Shown here: piece by piece, positions 50,937 through 58,883 of the stretch
Layout of the letters: each line of letters begins with the position of its first letter
Position numbering within the stretch: position 1 is the stretch's first letter
Assembly: GCA_041483675.1 (NCBI GenBank)
Contig: JBGPGE010000017.1
Location: forward strand, 1 to 58,883
DNA length: 58,883 bases
Direction of reading: 5' to 3'
Source of the DNA: 2-12-FULL-60-19 sp041483675
Lineage (GTDB): Bacteria > Desulfobacterota > Binatia > UBA9968
The notes under the pieces: model-generated
Told to the model about the DNA's origin: nothing
The model's input: the letters and a program-made list of their open reading frames with translations, nothing else
Database searches by the model: none
Program-made: the position numbers and the translations under genes

Positions 50937-51848
50937 CTATCCTCGCTCGACAGAGGCCGCGAGCTCTTTTAGCCGCTCCATCATCTCCATCATCGCCGCA
51001 ACCGGGCGCGGCTCAGGGATGTTGAGATCGAAGCAGATGTGCTGGACGCCGGCGTCTCTGTACCCATGCAGCGCGCGTCGCACATTCTCAAGTTGAGATT
51101 TGTCCGCCGGGTCGGGCAGCGCGTTCCAGCGCAGCGAGAGCGTGATCCGATCCGGATTGCGGCCGGCCTGCTCCGCCGCACGGCGCAAATATTTCACCTC
51201 GTCGGCAAAGGCCGCCGGAGCGAGACGGCTGGTCGGATGCCAACCGTCGCCCAGCTCCGCTGCGCGCCGGATAGCGCGCTTGCTGTTGCCGCCGATCCAG
51301 ATCTGCGGATGAGGCTGCTGGACCGGACGCGGCAGGAAGATCGACGGTGGGAAGCGGTAATATCTCCCGCTGAAGGAGGGTTCCGTCGCCGTCCACAGCT
51401 CGCGCACCGCGCGGATAAATTCATCGGTTCGCGCGTCCCGCTCCTCGATCGACTGATTCGCCGCGGCGAATTCATCGGCGCTCCAGCCCGCGCCCAATCC
51501 CAGAATCAACCGGCCGCCGGAGAGCGCGTCCAACGTCGCGCCGATCTTCGCCGCGAGCACGGGACTGCGGTAGGCGGCGACGAGGACGCTCGTGCCGAGA
51601 CGGATTCTCTTGGTGCGTGCTGCGACGAAGGCGAGCGAGGTCAACGGCTCATAGACCGTTTGCATGACGGCCGGAAGCTCGCCGCGCGGATTGCCCGGAT
51701 ATTTCGACGCCGGCCGTACCGGCCATAGCAACCGGTCGAGCGCCCAGAGCGAGTCGTATCCCAGCGCCTCCGCGCGCTCTGCGACCTCCATGATTGCCGC
51801 TGCGTTTGCGCCGGGACCGATATGGGGAAGCGCGACGCCGAACTCCAT
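50937..51848 (-). CDS. LLM-class flavin-dependent (F420-type) oxidoreductase
   Basis: A 303-residue luciferase-like monooxygenase family protein with a TIM barrel that binds FMN or coenzyme F420. The N-terminal strand EFGVALPHIGPGA, RAEALGYDSLWALDRL, RIRLGTSVLVAAYRSP and GRLILGLGAGWSADEF are typical. The start at ATG 51848 is supported by TGGAGGTGAAA; a ten-codon longer form is less likely. Such genes abound in soil actinobacteria and uncultured lineages; the substrate is not predictable. Confidence 0.9.
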   Translation of the reverse strand: MEFGVALPHIGPGANAAAIMEVAERAEALGYDSLWALDRLLWPVRPASKYPGNPRGELPAVMQTVYEPLTSLAFVAARTKRIRLGTSVLVAAYRSPVLAAKIGATLDALSGGRLILGLGAGWSADEFAAANQSIEERDARTDEFIRAVRELWTATEPSFSGRYYRFPPSIFLPRPVQQPHPQIWIGGNSKRAIRRAAELGDGWHPTSRLAPAAFADEVKYLRRAAEQAGRNPDRITLSLRWNALPDPADKSQLENVRRALHGYRDAGVQHICFDLNIPEPRPVAAMMEMMERLKELAASVERG

Positions 51849-52103
51849 TTTCACCTCCAGAATCTTGGGTGCGGACAAGCCAGCAAAGCCGATGCCACAA
51901 GCTCTGCGCCGTGGTTGGGAGCTGCCACCGACACCACTCTATTATTCCCGAAGATAAGAAAAAAGGGCTCTATTTTCCTATCCGTGACTGAACCAAGCCG
52001 CTCTCGCCATAGGGAGAACCGATTCGCCGGCTGTTCAAATTGCGGCACAAAATTTGCTCGACTCATCAAACGGTTACGTGTGCCGGTCAGCATCAGAGCA
52101 GCA

Positions 52104-52865
52104 ATGCGGCGACTCTTTGCCATAACAGCAATCGCGCTTCTCTTGGCGCCGGCGGCTGCCCCGGCAGAGTGGCCGGCCGAACTCGATCGCTGGTTTTTTA
52201 GCGCTGAGGAGATCGAAGTCGCTTACCGATATCAGGAGCGCTTCGGCGAGCGGCTCTACCGTCCGTTGAGGGCGCGCGATTGCCTGCTGGGAAAGAAGGA
52301 ATTTACCGCTGGGTACAAAGGGATCGAATTTACAGCGCCGTGCCGGTTTATCAAGGAGACCATCCGCCACCTGAGGGAGATGCTCGAACAGGGAGCGGCG
52401 AGGTATCTTTTCCCGCTCGATGCCGATCACGCCCATCTGGCGATTCCTCTGGAGCTTTGGGAGAACAAGTACAGCAAGTTGCCGCGCGAGCAGATGCTCT
52501 CTTCTCTTTTGAGCGAGCCGGCGCTGGCGGCTTTGTATCATACCGCCGAGCACCTGACGGCGATCGATCCGCAAACGGGAAAATCGGATTCGCAAGTCCG
52601 CCTTTGGAAAGACAAGCGCAATGTGGTGGGCTACTACGACGGCCGCCCGACCGAGATCCTGCCGCCGGATCCGAGAGGCCTGGGCGTCAACATTCCCCAG
52701 CCTTACTATTCGCTCGGCGGCTTTAACTTTCTCGCCAGCTCCAAGGGTGAATTGTCTCTCTTTTTAAAGAGCCAGGCGATCACTTTCGATATCTCTTTCG
52801 ATATCGGCGAGCCGCCGGATGACGCGCTGGCCGCGGAATCTCAGGCTCAAAAGGCCGGTCGTTAA
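52104..52865 (+). CDS. Exported protein of unknown function
   Basis: A 253-residue protein with a signal peptide (RRLFAITAIALLLAPAAAPA). The mature protein has a Trp/Glu-rich start (EWPAELDRWFFSAEEIEVAY), a two-cysteine region (ARDCLLGKKEF...FTAPCRFIKET) and a long mixed alpha/beta part. No catalytic motif is recognised. The upstream frame from 51822 is rejected because it overlaps the divergent oxidoreductase gene and lacks a start site; the signal peptide sets the start at ATG 52104. It is a single gene. Confidence 0.65.
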   Translation: MRRLFAITAIALLLAPAAAPAEWPAELDRWFFSAEEIEVAYRYQERFGERLYRPLRARDCLLGKKEFTAGYKGIEFTAPCRFIKETIRHLREMLEQGAARYLFPLDADHAHLAIPLELWENKYSKLPREQMLSSLLSEPALAALYHTAEHLTAIDPQTGKSDSQVRLWKDKRNVVGYYDGRPTEILPPDPRGLGVNIPQPYYSLGGFNFLASSKGELSLFLKSQAITFDISFDIGEPPDDALAAESQAQKAGR

Positions 52866-53026
52866 CTCTTCCCGCCGCTGCGAATAGTCCTCTACCTTTG
52901 CCATATCCTCCCTCCACACTCACGGCGCATTCACCGCCCCGCTTCCGCTGCGTAATGGCATAAAAGTTGCTTCATCGAATGTCCATACATCAACTAAATT
53001 TTCTAAATCCAGATTTGAGGTGAGCC

Positions 53027-54472
53027 ATGAAGCTACTTTTTCTGAGTCCTCCTATGTCAAACTGGGCGCGGTGGGGAGCACGGCATGTCGCCTGTAATCC
53101 GCTTTACGCCCATCTGGCAGCCTACGTCCGCGAGCGGAAGGCTGCCGAGGTCGAGGTGCTCGACTGTCGCGCGCTGGGGCTGACCGAGGCCGAGATGGTG
53201 GAGCGGGTGAGGGAGATCGCGCCCGATGCCGTGTTCGTCGGCACGCGGCTGGTGACGGAAGGGGGTGCCGGTCCCGTTCTCCGCTACATCGAAGCGCTGA
53301 GCGTTCTCAAAGAAGCATTTCCACATTTGATTACGATCGCCGGCGGGCTGGCGATCTCCGCCATGCCCAAGGAGATCCTCAGCTTCGCGCCGCAGCTCGA
53401 CTATATCCTCGTCGGCGAAGGGGAGCTGACGCTGGTCGAGCTCCTCAGTGCGCTTAAAGGCGAGAACGGCAAGCATCGCGACATCCTCGGGCTGGCTTAC
53501 CGCAACGGCGCGAACGTTGCGCTGACGCCGCCGCGGCCGCTGCTCGGCGACCTCGACCGCCTGCCGATGCCGGCCTACGATCTCTTCCCGATGGACAAAT
53601 ACCTGGGCTTTTCCAGCATCGAAGGCTACAACGAAGCGGTGACCAGCCGCGGCTGCGAGGGCGCTTGCAGCTTTTGCTACGAATGGGGGCTGATCGATTA
53701 CCGCCGGCGGCAGGACTTTTTCGTTCACCGGCCCCGAAGCGGGAAGCTGGTCGCGGATGAGATGGAGCTGCTGCACAAACGCTATGGGGTCAGGGCGCTG
53801 AACTTCCTGGACTACGATTTTAACTCCGACCGGCGGAAGATGATCGAGCTGCTCGACGAGCTGGAGCCGCGCAAGCTAGAGATGCAGTGGTTCTTCATGG
53901 GCCGGGCGCGGAACCTTATCCGGGACGCGGACTTGATTCCGCGCATGCGTCGCGCCGGCTGCTATCAAGTTCTGTTCGGCATCGAGGTCGGCAGCGATGA
54001 GGAGCTGGTCAACATTCACAAGAGCAAAGATCCCTACACGATCGCCGACCTGAAAGAGCTGGTGCAGGTGCTCCGGCGAAACGACATCTCTACCGTCGGG
54101 ACTTACATGAGCGGGTTCTGGGAGGATGACGCGGAAAAAATCAACAACCGTTTCCGCGTGGTGGACGAGATCGATCCGGATATCGGCGTTCTCATGCTGC
54201 TCACCCCGATGCCCGGCTCTCCAATCTGGCGCCAGGCTTTAAAAGGGGATCGGCTTGAGGACGTGGATCTCAAAAACTGGGACGCGATTCACACGGTGAT
54301 GCCGACCCGTTATCTGTCGCGCAAAGAGCTGGGGGAGATTTGCGTGCGGGCCAACCGCGACTTCTTCAGCAAGCCCCATCGGGTGGAACGGATACAACAG
54401 GGCTACACCTCGCCGTACGTGCGGGCCAAGTTTGAAACCTATAGCGCGAACGCGCATCTGATCGACCAGTGA
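53027..54472 (+). CDS. B12-binding-domain radical SAM protein
   Basis: A 481-residue protein. The N-terminal 150 residues are a cobalamin-binding Rossmann domain (KLLFLSPPMSNWARWG; TIAGGLAISAMPKE; YILVGEGELTLVELL). The radical SAM domain follows with the cluster motif CEGACSFC in AVTSRGCEGACSFCYEWG (C-x3-C-x2-C), then LNFLDYDFNSDRRKMIELL. The C-terminal part has FGIEVGSDEELVNI and TPMPGSPIWRQAL. Enzymes of this class methylate or rearrange unactivated carbons; lipids, hopanoids and natural products are common targets. A good ribosome binding site (GAGGTGAGCC) precedes ATG 53027. It appears monocistronic. Confidence 0.93.
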   Translation: MKLLFLSPPMSNWARWGARHVACNPLYAHLAAYVRERKAAEVEVLDCRALGLTEAEMVERVREIAPDAVFVGTRLVTEGGAGPVLRYIEALSVLKEAFPHLITIAGGLAISAMPKEILSFAPQLDYILVGEGELTLVELLSALKGENGKHRDILGLAYRNGANVALTPPRPLLGDLDRLPMPAYDLFPMDKYLGFSSIEGYNEAVTSRGCEGACSFCYEWGLIDYRRRQDFFVHRPRSGKLVADEMELLHKRYGVRALNFLDYDFNSDRRKMIELLDELEPRKLEMQWFFMGRARNLIRDADLIPRMRRAGCYQVLFGIEVGSDEELVNIHKSKDPYTIADLKELVQVLRRNDISTVGTYMSGFWEDDAEKINNRFRVVDEIDPDIGVLMLLTPMPGSPIWRQALKGDRLEDVDLKNWDAIHTVMPTRYLSRKELGEICVRANRDFFSKPHRVERIQQGYTSPYVRAKFETYSANAHLIDQ

Positions 54473-54509
54473 GAGCCAGACCGTTGAAAAAGGCCCATGT
54501 TTAAGACTG

Positions 54510-54568
54510 GAGTACTGGAGTGCTGGACTGATGGAACAACACAGGTAGAACCTACTACTCCAATACTC
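54510..54568. repeat. Inverted repeat of the GAGTACTGGAGT type
   Basis: GAGTACTGGAGT (54510-54521) is matched on the other arm by ACTCCAATACTC (54557-54568), eleven of twelve pairs. It lies in the 314-bp gap between the B12-radical SAM gene and the TraR/DksA gene. The remaining sequence up to 54786 has no recognisable gene. The element is of a type often scattered in intergenic DNA of uncultured deltaproteobacteria; no second copy is seen here. Confidence 0.45.
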
Positions 54569-54786
54569 GATTGCACGGGTGCGCCTCCACTATTCTCGTG
54601 CGAACTCGTGTTTTCGCAAACCTCGGAAGAACTGCGCGATCACTTCCCAAAAACGCCAAGCGGCCCGCGCGCCCCGAACCAAAAATGCTGGTCCGACGCG
54701 AGGAATCCCTGGCCTGCTCAGGGCATGGAACTTGCTCGTTCGTGACTATGGCTGGAGCGGCTGAGAGTCCAACAAGGAGCGGGACC

Positions 54787-55146
54787 ATGGACGCGACAAA
54801 GATCAGACAATGCGAGGAGAAACTTTTGCGGCGCAAGGATCAGATCCGGGCGGTTCTCGGACGCATCGAAAAGGAAAACCGGGAACTTACCGAGGAACGC
54901 GCGCTGGACTGGCTGGATCAAGCGCGGGACGAGAGCGAAGTTCGGCTCCGCGACCAACTGAGCGAAGGCTATTTGGGCGAGCTGGAACATATTCAGATGG
55001 CTCTTAGCCGGATTCCAGCGGGCCGCTATGGGTTCTGCATCGCGTGCCATGAGCCGATCGAGGCGCAGCGGCTGGAGATGTTTCCGGCCACGGAGTTCTG
55101 CAGCGGCTGCCAGGCCACCCGAGAGGCTTTGGCGCAAGCGCGATAG
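54787..55146 (+). CDS. TraR/DksA-type zinc-finger protein
   Basis: A 119-residue protein with a coiled-coil N-terminal two thirds (CEEKLLRRKDQIRAVLGRI) and a C4 zinc site, CIAC...CSGC. Such proteins insert the coiled coil into the RNA polymerase secondary channel and modulate transcription, often in stress responses. AAGGAGCGGGACC precedes ATG 54787, and the longer upstream frame is excluded on that basis. It is followed 9 bp later by a universal stress protein gene, so the pair likely forms a stress operon. Confidence 0.88.
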   Translation: MDATKIRQCEEKLLRRKDQIRAVLGRIEKENRELTEERALDWLDQARDESEVRLRDQLSEGYLGELEHIQMALSRIPAGRYGFCIACHEPIEAQRLEMFPATEFCSGCQATREALAQAR

Positions 55147-55155
55147 GAGGTTGGT

Positions 55156-55653
55156 ATGAATCCGACCAAGAAGATTCTGGCGCCGACGGATCTCTCCGAT
55201 CTGTCCCAAGCCGGGGTGCGCGTGGCCCTGGAGATGGCGGCGGACCGGGGCGCAGAGGTCGTGGTTTATAACGTTCTGGGCTACGAAGAGACGACGATCG
55301 TCTCAGGGCTGGAAGACTGGACGCCTGTGGACCCCGCAGAGATTCCCCGCGTTGAGGAGATGATCGCGGAGCGCAGGGTCCAACTGGAGAAATATCTCGA
55401 AGAAAATTTCGCCGACTTGCTCTCCAAGGCCAAAGCGCGCTCGGAGGTCGGCGTCGGCGTGGCCTATCAGCGGATCATTGAGAAAGCGGCGGCGGAGGGA
55501 GTCGATCTGATCGTCATGTCGACGCACGGCAGGACCGGTTTCCTTCACGTCCTGATCGGCAGCGTGACGGAGAAAGTCGTGCGTATGGCCGCTTGCCCGG
55601 TGCTGTCGGTCCGCCCGGCCAAGGACTCGGCGCCGGCCAAAGCGGCGGCGTAA
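55156..55653 (+). CDS. Universal stress protein (UspA family)
   Basis: A 165-residue UspA-fold protein. The N-terminal strand KKILAPTDLSDLSQAGVRV and the ATP-binding loop GRTGFLHVLIGSVTEKV (the G-x2-G-x9-G-S pattern) are intact, so it is of the ATP-binding class. It follows the TraR/DksA gene by 9 bp. The role is general stress survival; no partner is visible. Confidence 0.92.
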   Translation: MNPTKKILAPTDLSDLSQAGVRVALEMAADRGAEVVVYNVLGYEETTIVSGLEDWTPVDPAEIPRVEEMIAERRVQLEKYLEENFADLLSKAKARSEVGVGVAYQRIIEKAAAEGVDLIVMSTHGRTGFLHVLIGSVTEKVVRMAACPVLSVRPAKDSAPAKAAA

Positions 55654-55680
55654 GCGAAGCCGTCGCGCGCTCTTGGTGAT

Positions 55681-55929
55681 TCAGGACGGCGGGCGCACAA
55701 GATAGAGCCTGGCGCATTGCTCGCTGCAGAAATAATACCCGCTGCGGAAAAGCGCCGAGCCTTTAGGCAGATAACTCTGGCACTGCGGGTCGAGGACCAT
55801 CTCTTCTCCCAGTTTGGTTTCCTCGCGACGGCGAAGGTCCCGCTGTTGCCGCCGCCATGAGAAAACACTCCTCAAGACGGAAAAGAAGAGATAGACGAGA
55901 GCGAAGAAGAGTAAGAACCTGAGCGCCAA
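55681..55929 (-). CDS. PP0621-like small protein with a cysteine zinc ribbon
   Basis: An 82-residue protein: one N-terminal membrane helix (RFLLFFALVYLFFSVLRSVF), a charged linker, and a C-terminal MVLDPQCQSYLPKGS and YYFCSEQCARLYL. The three cysteines resemble the TRASH/YHS-like metal-binding ribbon of the PP0621 family. It is convergent to the universal stress gene and ends close to it. The metal or partner is unknown. Confidence 0.8.
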   Translation of the reverse strand: MALRFLLFFALVYLFFSVLRSVFSWRRQQRDLRRREETKLGEEMVLDPQCQSYLPKGSALFRSGYYFCSEQCARLYLVRPPS

Positions 55930-55964
55930 CGGCGATCCCTCCCGCTCTCCGCGGCGGAGAACGG

Positions 55965-56456
55965 CTACGGCCTGAAGAGACTCACCCTTTTATCGTCCTT
56001 AAGGGTTACGAGCAGCTCTGAGATTGTCGCCTGGAGCACCGGATGGACGACCTGGGGGGCGACCTCGCTCAGCGGCACCAGAACGAACTTGCGCGTGTGC
56101 AGCTCCGGGTGAGGAATCTTGAGATTTTTCTTGTTCACGACCGCCGTGTCGTAGAGCAGAATATCGAGGTCGATGATCCGCGCGCCCCAGCGCTTGCGCA
56201 CTTTCTTGCGCCCCATCGCCCGCTCGATGTTCTTCAACTTTTTGAGCAGCATCTCCGGCCTGAACTCGGTCTCGATCTCGATGACGCCGTTGACGTACCA
56301 CTCCTTGGAATCGCCGAGTGGCTCGCTCTCGTAGACCGAGGACTCTTTGATAATCCGGGTTTTGGGAAGCTTGGCGATGCGCACCAGGGCTTCGAGATAG
56401 TTCTCTTTCCTATCCCCCAGATTGGAGCCGATCGCTATGTAAACCTGATGAGGCAT
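55965..56456 (-). CDS. folK: HPPK, 2-amino-4-hydroxy-6-hydroxymethyldihydropteridine pyrophosphokinase
   Basis: A 163-residue folate-biosynthesis enzyme that transfers pyrophosphate from ATP to hydroxymethyldihydropterin. Motifs are complete: YIAIGSNLGDRKENY, SSVYESEPLGDS, VNGVIEIETE, RWGARIIDLDILLYD (the metal-binding aspartates) and IPHPELHTRKFVLVPLSEVAP. Length is normal. It lies downstream of the aminotransferase gene with a palindromic repeat between them and is not linked to other folate genes here. Confidence 0.96.
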   Translation of the reverse strand: MPHQVYIAIGSNLGDRKENYLEALVRIAKLPKTRIIKESSVYESEPLGDSKEWYVNGVIEIETEFRPEMLLKKLKNIERAMGRKKVRKRWGARIIDLDILLYDTAVVNKKNLKIPHPELHTRKFVLVPLSEVAPQVVHPVLQATISELLVTLKDDKRVSLFRP

Positions 56457-56487
56457 TTTCCTTCGAAGTCACGCTCACGGCGGAGCA

Positions 56488-56549
56488 ATTTTGGATTTTA
56501 GATTTTCGATTTTAGATTAATCCAAAATCGGCAATCCAAAATCTAAAAT
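56488..56549. repeat. AT-rich palindromic repeat
   Basis: A near-perfect inverted repeat centred on ATTAAT: a 34-base left arm starting ATTTTGGATTTTAGAT matches the complement of the right arm at 29 of 34 positions. It lies in the gap between the dapL stop and the folK start. Its composition is far more AT-rich than the rest of the window. It is likely a small mobile or repeat element; no other copy is seen here. Confidence 0.6.
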
Positions 56550-56583
56550 GACAGAATTCGGCGTTCATCCATCATCGTTCACG

Positions 56584-57786
56584 CTAAATCTTTACACGCT
56601 GAATTCTGTCGGCAACCTCCTTCAAGCGTAGTTTGTCGACGCACAGCGTAAAACGAACGTAGCCCTCGCCGGGCGCGCCGAAGCCGTTGCCCGGCGTGAT
56701 GACGACGCCGGCTTGCTCCAGCACGCGGGTGGCGAATTCCTCCGAGGTCAGCCCCTTGGGGACCGAAACCCAGACGTAAAACGTCGCGCGCGGTTTTTCG
56801 CATTCAAATCCCGCGGCTCGCAGGCCGTCCACCAAAATATCCCGCCGCTCCTGAAAGACCTTTCTTGACGGCTCGATAATCGCGTCGCCGAGACGCAGCG
56901 CCTCGATCGCCGCCTCCTGCACGCCTTGAAAGATGCCGGAGTCCACGTTCGACTTGACCTGCGCCAGCCCCGCCACCAATTCCTTATTGCCCACCGCCAT
57001 GCCGACACGCCAGCCGGTCATGTTGAATGTTTTCGACAGCGAGTGAAATTCGATTCCCACTTCCCTCGCGCCGTCGACTTCCAGAAAGCTCATCGGCCGG
57101 AAGCCGTCGAAGCCCATCTCCGTGTAAGCCGCGTCGTGGCAGACAATGATATTGTGGCGCTCGGCGAACTCGACCACGCGCAGAAAAAAATCCTTGTCGG
57201 CGACGGCGGCGGTCGGATTGTTGGGATAGTTGATCCAGAGCATCTTCGCCTGGCGCGCCACCTCGGCCGGGATCGCATCGAGATCGGGCAAAAAGTGATT
57301 TTGTTTGGTGAGCGGGACAAAGTAGTTCTTGCCGCCGTTGAAAACCGTGCCGATATGGTAGACGGGGTAGCAAGGTGTCGAGACCAGTACCGTCTCTCCC
57401 GGATCGACGAATGCCACCGCCATGTTGGCGATGCCTTCCTTCGAGCCGATGAGCGAAACCACCTCGCTCGCCGCGTCGAGCTTGACGCCGAAGCGCCGGC
57501 CATACCAACCCGCAACCGCTTGACGAAACTCGATCATCCCCGCGCTGTTTGGGTAGCGGTGATTGACCGGCTTGCTCGCCCCTTCGATCAGCTTCTCGAC
57601 GACCGGCGACGGCGTAGGAATGTCCGGATCGCCGACGCCGAGATCGATCAAATCGACGCCGCGGGCGATCGCCTCACGCTTCCTGCGGTCGATCTCGGTA
57701 AAGAGATAGGGCGGCAACTCGTTGATTCTTCTAGCTTTTTTAATCGTGATCGCCAATGGCAAAAACCTTTCCGTAAACCAAAATCG
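56584..57786 (-). CDS. dapL: LL-diaminopimelate aminotransferase-like enzyme
   Basis: A 400-residue class I/II aminotransferase. The start ARRINELPPYLFTEIDRRK and DLIDLGVGDPDIPTPSPV are typical of DapL, which makes LL-diaminopimelate for lysine and cell wall synthesis in one step. The pyridoxal lysine is in HSLSKTFNMTGWRVGMAVG; NYPNNPTAAVADKDF and DAAYTEMGFDG are also conserved. The start is uncertain (ATG 57786 or TTG 57756). Other aminotransferases of the same fold are possible alternatives. It faces the RecQ gene divergently. Confidence 0.88.
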   Translation of the reverse strand, partial: RFWFTERFLPLAITIKKARRINELPPYLFTEIDRRKREAIARGVDLIDLGVGDPDIPTPSPVVEKLIEGASKPVNHRYPNSAGMIEFRQAVAGWYGRRFGVKLDAASEVVSLIGSKEGIANMAVAFVDPGETVLVSTPCYPVYHIGTVFNGGKNYFVPLTKQNHFLPDLDAIPAEVARQAKMLWINYPNNPTAAVADKDFFLRVVEFAERHNIIVCHDAAYTEMGFDGFRPMSFLEVDGAREVGIEFHSLSKTFNMTGWRVGMAVGNKELVAGLAQVKSNVDSGIFQGVQEAAIEALRLGDAIIEPSRKVFQERRDILVDGLRAAGFECEKPRATFYVWVSVPKGLTSEEFATRVLEQAGVVITPGNGFGAPGEGYVRFTLCVDKLRLKEVADRIQRVKI

Positions 57787-57921
57787 CATCTTTTTACCTG
57801 TTTTTCGAGCTTTTGACAACTGCTCAATGCGGCGGAGTGGGCACCGGATGATTTTTTGGTCATCCAGGGATTGACTCATTTGAGCGTCTCAGGCATTGAT
57901 CTGTATCGCGGTGAGAAGAGC

Positions 57922-58883
57922 ATGAAAATCGACAGGCTAAGCTGGCCGGCCGCCGATATCCTCGCGGTTGTGCAGCGCTACTGGGGCTTCTCCGGCCTGC
58001 GTCCGCTGCAAGAGCAAGCGATCCGGGCGGGTCTCGAGCGACGCGATTCGCTGGTCGTGATGCCGACCGGGGGCGGCAAGTCGCTGTGCTATCAAGTTCC
58101 CCCCGAGCTGGCGCAGCGGACCGACATCGTGGTCTCGCCGCTCATCTCGTTGATGAAGGATCAAGTCGACGGGCTGCGTGAATGCGGCTATCCGGCGGGC
58201 GCTTTATATAGCGGCATGTCGACCGCCGCCGTCCGCGAGACTGAGGCTGCGATTGCCGCCGGCCGCTACCGGCTGGTGTTCGTCGCGCCGGAGCGCTTGC
58301 TAACGCCACGTTTTCTGAATTTGATCGAGCGTCTCCAAATAAGCGCGTTCGCCATCGACGAGGCGCACTGCATCAGCCATTGGGGCCACGACTTCCGGCC
58401 CGAATACCGCCGGCTCGCCGAGATCAAGAGCCGCTTCCCGCAGGCCAGCGTGCATGCCTACACGGCGACGGCCACCGAGCGCGTGCGCGCCGACATCGCC
58501 GAACAACTGCGCCTTACGAACCCGGCGGTGCTCGTCGGCACGTTCGACCGTCCCAACCTGGTTTACCGCATCGTCCCCCGCGTCGATGCGCAGGCGCAGG
58601 TCCTGGAGGCGCTCAGGCGCCATCCCGGAGAAGCCGCGATCGTCTACTGCATCAGCCGGAAGGACACCGAAGCCGTGGCGGCGATGCTGCGAGCGAACAG
58701 GCTCAGCGCCGCCTTCTACCACGCCGGCATGGACGCGGACGAACGGCGCCGAACGCAAGACGCGTTCGCGTCGGAGGAGATCGATGTCGTGGTGGCCACG
58801 GTGGCGTTCGGCATGGGGATCGACCGCAGCGACGTGCGCTGCGTCATCCACGCCGCCATGCCCAAGTCGATCGAGCACTACCA
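57922..58883 (+). CDS. recQ: ATP-dependent DNA helicase RecQ (3' end outside window)
   Basis: The frame from ATG 57922 is open to the window end (320 complete codons), covering the helicase core. Motifs: FSGLRPLQEQAIRAGL (motif 0), VVMPTGGGKSLCYQVP (Walker A), AFAIDEAHCISHWGHDFRPE (DEAH, motif II and aromatic-rich loop), AYTATATERVRADI (III), IVYCISRKDTEAVA (IV) and VVVATVAFGMGIDRSDVR (V). RecQ unwinds DNA in repair and fork restart. The RQC and HRDC parts, if present, lie beyond the end. The gene is missed by finders that need a stop codon. Confidence 0.95.
   Translation, partial: MKIDRLSWPAADILAVVQRYWGFSGLRPLQEQAIRAGLERRDSLVVMPTGGGKSLCYQVPPELAQRTDIVVSPLISLMKDQVDGLRECGYPAGALYSGMSTAAVRETEAAIAAGRYRLVFVAPERLLTPRFLNLIERLQISAFAIDEAHCISHWGHDFRPEYRRLAEIKSRFPQASVHAYTATATERVRADIAEQLRLTNPAVLVGTFDRPNLVYRIVPRVDAQAQVLEALRRHPGEAAIVYCISRKDTEAVAAMLRANRLSAAFYHAGMDADERRRTQDAFASEEIDVVVATVAFGMGIDRSDVRCVIHAAMPKSIEHY

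Overview
The window is high-GC DNA from an environmental bacterium. Mixed gene content (multihaem cytochromes, a DmsE/MtrA-type decahaem protein with an MtrB/PioB porin, an NMT1-type substrate-binding protein, an LLM-class flavin enzyme, DapL) fits an uncultured Desulfobacterota/Binatota/Methylomirabilota-like lineage. No rRNA or tRNA gene is visible, so the taxonomy is inference only. Intergenic palindromic repeats of several families are frequent.

Layout. 1-6.5 kb: a CBS-domain protein, a divergent substrate-binding protein, and two tandem thiamine-diphosphate 2-oxoacid/acetoin dehydrogenase E1 alpha-beta pairs; the first alpha gene has one premature stop inside its cofactor motif. 6.9-30 kb, all on the minus strand: a heavy-metal (copper/silver type) island with two complete RND efflux sets (outer membrane factor, adaptor, pump), each preceded by a small exported protein. 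It also holds a truncated PII-like gene, a short CDF transporter, several small exported or Met/His-rich proteins, a membrane-tethered class III cyclase, an IscA-like protein, and an acetate kinase-phosphoketolase pair.

30-48.3 kb, minus strand: an electron-transfer island. In transcription order: a radical SAM/SPASM protein, an ethylbenzene-dehydrogenase-like haem protein, a monohaem cytochrome, a decahaem cytochrome with its outer-membrane porin (a trans-envelope conduit), a second monohaem cytochrome, a pentahaem cytochrome, a Tat-exported molybdopterin oxidoreductase, a four-cluster ferredoxin, an NrfD/PsrC membrane subunit, a small two-helix protein, two tetrahaem cytochromes built of fourfold repeats, a nonahaem cytochrome, a Rieske protein, a fused cytochrome b, and a third monohaem cytochrome. 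Together these could carry electrons between an extracellular donor or acceptor, the periplasm and the quinone pool. 48.6-58.9 kb: ordinary mixed genes (LysR regulator, deacetylase, LLM oxidoreductase, B12-radical SAM, TraR/DksA, UspA, FolK, DapL, and a RecQ cut by the window end).

The most unusual observation is a 123-bp, three-hairpin element present twice (2280-2402 and 9917-10039, 114 of 123 positions identical), each copy flanked on both sides by TTGAT. One copy sits in frame inside the phosphoketolase gene and adds exactly 41 codons without breaking it; removing it would rejoin the gene precisely. This resembles a non-autonomous IS200/IS605-type element that tolerates insertion into proteins, similar in effect to the Rickettsia palindromic elements.
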